NCBI GenBank assembly: GCA_964573285.1
Contig: CAZNJD010000031.1
Location: 1-24,320, forward strand
Reading direction: 5' to 3'
DNA: 24,320 nucleotides
DNA from: UBA1140 sp964573285
GTDB lineage: Bacteria; Campylobacterota; Campylobacteria; Campylobacterales; Sulfurovaceae
This document shows positions 23,476-24,320 of the stretch, piece by piece. The translations under genes and the position numbers were made by a program. Numbering within the stretch: position 1 is the stretch's first letter; each line of letters opens with the position of its first letter. The notes under the pieces were generated by a model, which saw only the letters and a list, made by a program, of their open reading frames with translations, searched no databases and was not told the origin of the DNA.

Positions 23476-24159
23476 ATGCAAAAAGATATAAAATTAGAAC
23501 ACTCTTGGCTAAAATTTCTAAAAGAAGAGTTTGATAAATCTTATATACAAAATTTAAAGCATTTTTTAATAAAAGAGAAAGAAGAAGGGAAAATAATCTT
23601 GCCAAAAGCATCTCTTTGGTTTAATGCTCTTAACTCCACACCTCTAACTCAAGTAAAAGTTGTTATTTTAGGACAAGACCCATATCCAACAATAGGTCAC
23701 TCTCATGGACTCTGTTTTTCAGTACTACCAAATGTAAAACCTCTACCAAAATCATTGCTAAATATAAACAAAGAGCTATTTGATGATTTAGGAATTGATA
23801 ATTTTCATACGGGATATTTACAACCATGGGCAAAACAAGGAGTTTTACTCTTAAATGCAGTGCTTACCGTAGAAGCGAGCAAATCAAATTCTCATCAAGG
23901 AAGAGGTTGGGAGATATTTACCGATAAAATCATCAAAATTATTAATAGAGAGTGCGAGAATGTAGTCTTTATTTTATGGGGAAGTTATGCACAAAAAAAA
24001 GGTTTTGCTATAGATAGCACAAAACATTTAATCATAAAAAGTCCCCATCCATCTCCACTCTCGGCATATAGAGGATTTTTTGGTAGTAAACCATTTTCAA
24101 GAACAAATAGTTATTTAAAAATAAACAATAAAAGTATTATAAATTGGAAACTAGAATAG
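23476..24159 (+). CDS. ung: uracil-DNA glycosylase, family 1
   Basis: A 227-residue base-excision repair enzyme that removes uracil from DNA. Motifs are VVILGQDPYP (62-71) with catalytic base D68, GLCFSV (78-83), LLLNAVLTVE (124-133) with the uracil-binding Asn, ILWGSYAQ (166-173) and the leucine-loop motif HPSPLSAYRGFFG (191-203). I chose the ATG at 23476 because AAAAAGG lies 6 bases upstream; an in-frame TTG at 23458 lies right at the -10 box and is unlikely. Length is typical. It is a single-gene unit facing the 5S rRNA gene. Confidence 0.96.
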   Translation: MQKDIKLEHSWLKFLKEEFDKSYIQNLKHFLIKEKEEGKIILPKASLWFNALNSTPLTQVKVVILGQDPYPTIGHSHGLCFSVLPNVKPLPKSLLNINKELFDDLGIDNFHTGYLQPWAKQGVLLLNAVLTVEASKSNSHQGRGWEIFTDKIIKIINRECENVVFILWGSYAQKKGFAIDSTKHLIIKSPHPSPLSAYRGFFGSKPFSRTNSYLKINNKSIINWKLE

Positions 24160-24199
24160 ATATAAAAAATTTAGGGAATAAAAAAGAAAGAAGAATTCA

Positions 24200-24315
24200 A
24201 AGAGGCGACGACCTACATTCCCAATCCAGACAGGATAAGTATTATCGGCGATGGGAGGCTTAACTGCTAGGTTCGAAATGGAACTAGGTGTGACCCTCCC
24301 TCTAAAGTCACCACT
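24200..24315 (-). rRNA. rrf: 5S ribosomal RNA
   Basis: On the - strand the sequence contains TTCCATTTCGAACC (loop C region), CAGTTAAGC and CCCATCGCCGAT, the universally conserved 5S core. Ends pair through GGTGAC (24312-24307) with GTCGCC (24209-24204). Total length of about 116 bases fits. The exact ends are approximate. Its position at the edge, reading leftward, implies that the 23S gene of the operon lies beyond position 24320. A T-rich stretch (24181-24196 read on the - strand) follows the 3' end and may serve in termination. Confidence 0.92.
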
Positions 24316-24320
24316 AAGAA

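Noticed and set aside
1..24320. CRISPR array, tRNA genes, integrase or attachment sites.
   Set aside because: No regularly spaced repeats, no tRNA cloverleaf and no recombinase gene were seen; the only mobile-element hint is the weak remnant near 18.2 kb.

Overview
The window is very AT-rich and uses AGA and ATA heavily. It carries a PEB4-type periplasmic prolyl isomerase, a KpsMTED capsule export set and a hydrogenase maturation pair. This suits a free-living or host-associated member of the Campylobacterota (former Epsilonproteobacteria), perhaps a hydrogen- or sulfur-oxidising lineage. The genus cannot be fixed from the sequence.

Layout. Everything with a confident gene from 1 to about 17.8 kb is on the + strand. 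Positions 25-673 hold a ribbon-helix-helix/PIN toxin-antitoxin pair. Positions 684-2676 hold hypX (hoxX) and hypA for [NiFe]-hydrogenase maturation. Positions 2781-15669 are a compact ABC-transporter-dependent capsule locus: kpsF (arabinose-5-phosphate isomerase), a UDP-HexNAc 6-dehydrogenase, galE, kpsM, kpsT, kpsE, kpsD, a glycosyltransferase fused to a CDP-glycerol-type phosphotransferase, a second stand-alone phosphotransferase paralogue, a GT2/GT7-like glycosyltransferase and a one-module KpsC-like Kdo transferase. Positions 15833-17779 are a translationally coupled trio: hemerythrin, DUF2249 protein and a polytopic membrane protein with membrane-embedded histidines.

Positions 17780-18427 have no intact gene. 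They hold a candidate small transcript with its own terminator, broken coding remnants and a strong terminator. From 18428 to 23290 the genes are on the - strand and are housekeeping: rdgB, a peb4-like PPIase, tkt, ispA and a cold-shock protein. Then come ung (+) and a 5S rRNA gene (-) at the right edge, presumably the end of an rRNA operon lying beyond the window.

How the genes work together. KpsF feeds Kdo synthesis for the glycolipid anchor. The KpsC-like protein would add beta-Kdo to that anchor. The dehydrogenase and GalE make uronic and galacto-type sugar nucleotides. The glycosyltransferases and two CDP-glycerol-family phosphotransferases would build a polymer probably containing polyol-phosphate or sugar-phosphate links. 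KpsMT moves it across the inner membrane, and KpsE/KpsD carry it through the periplasm and outer membrane. KpsS, the second KpsC module and any CDP-polyol synthase are not in the window.

The most unusual points are the teichoic-acid-like enzyme pair in a Kps locus, the half-size KpsC followed by an inverted repeat, the hemerythrin/DUF2249/membrane-protein trio, and the short transcript that could encode a Cys/Met-rich 14-residue peptide.
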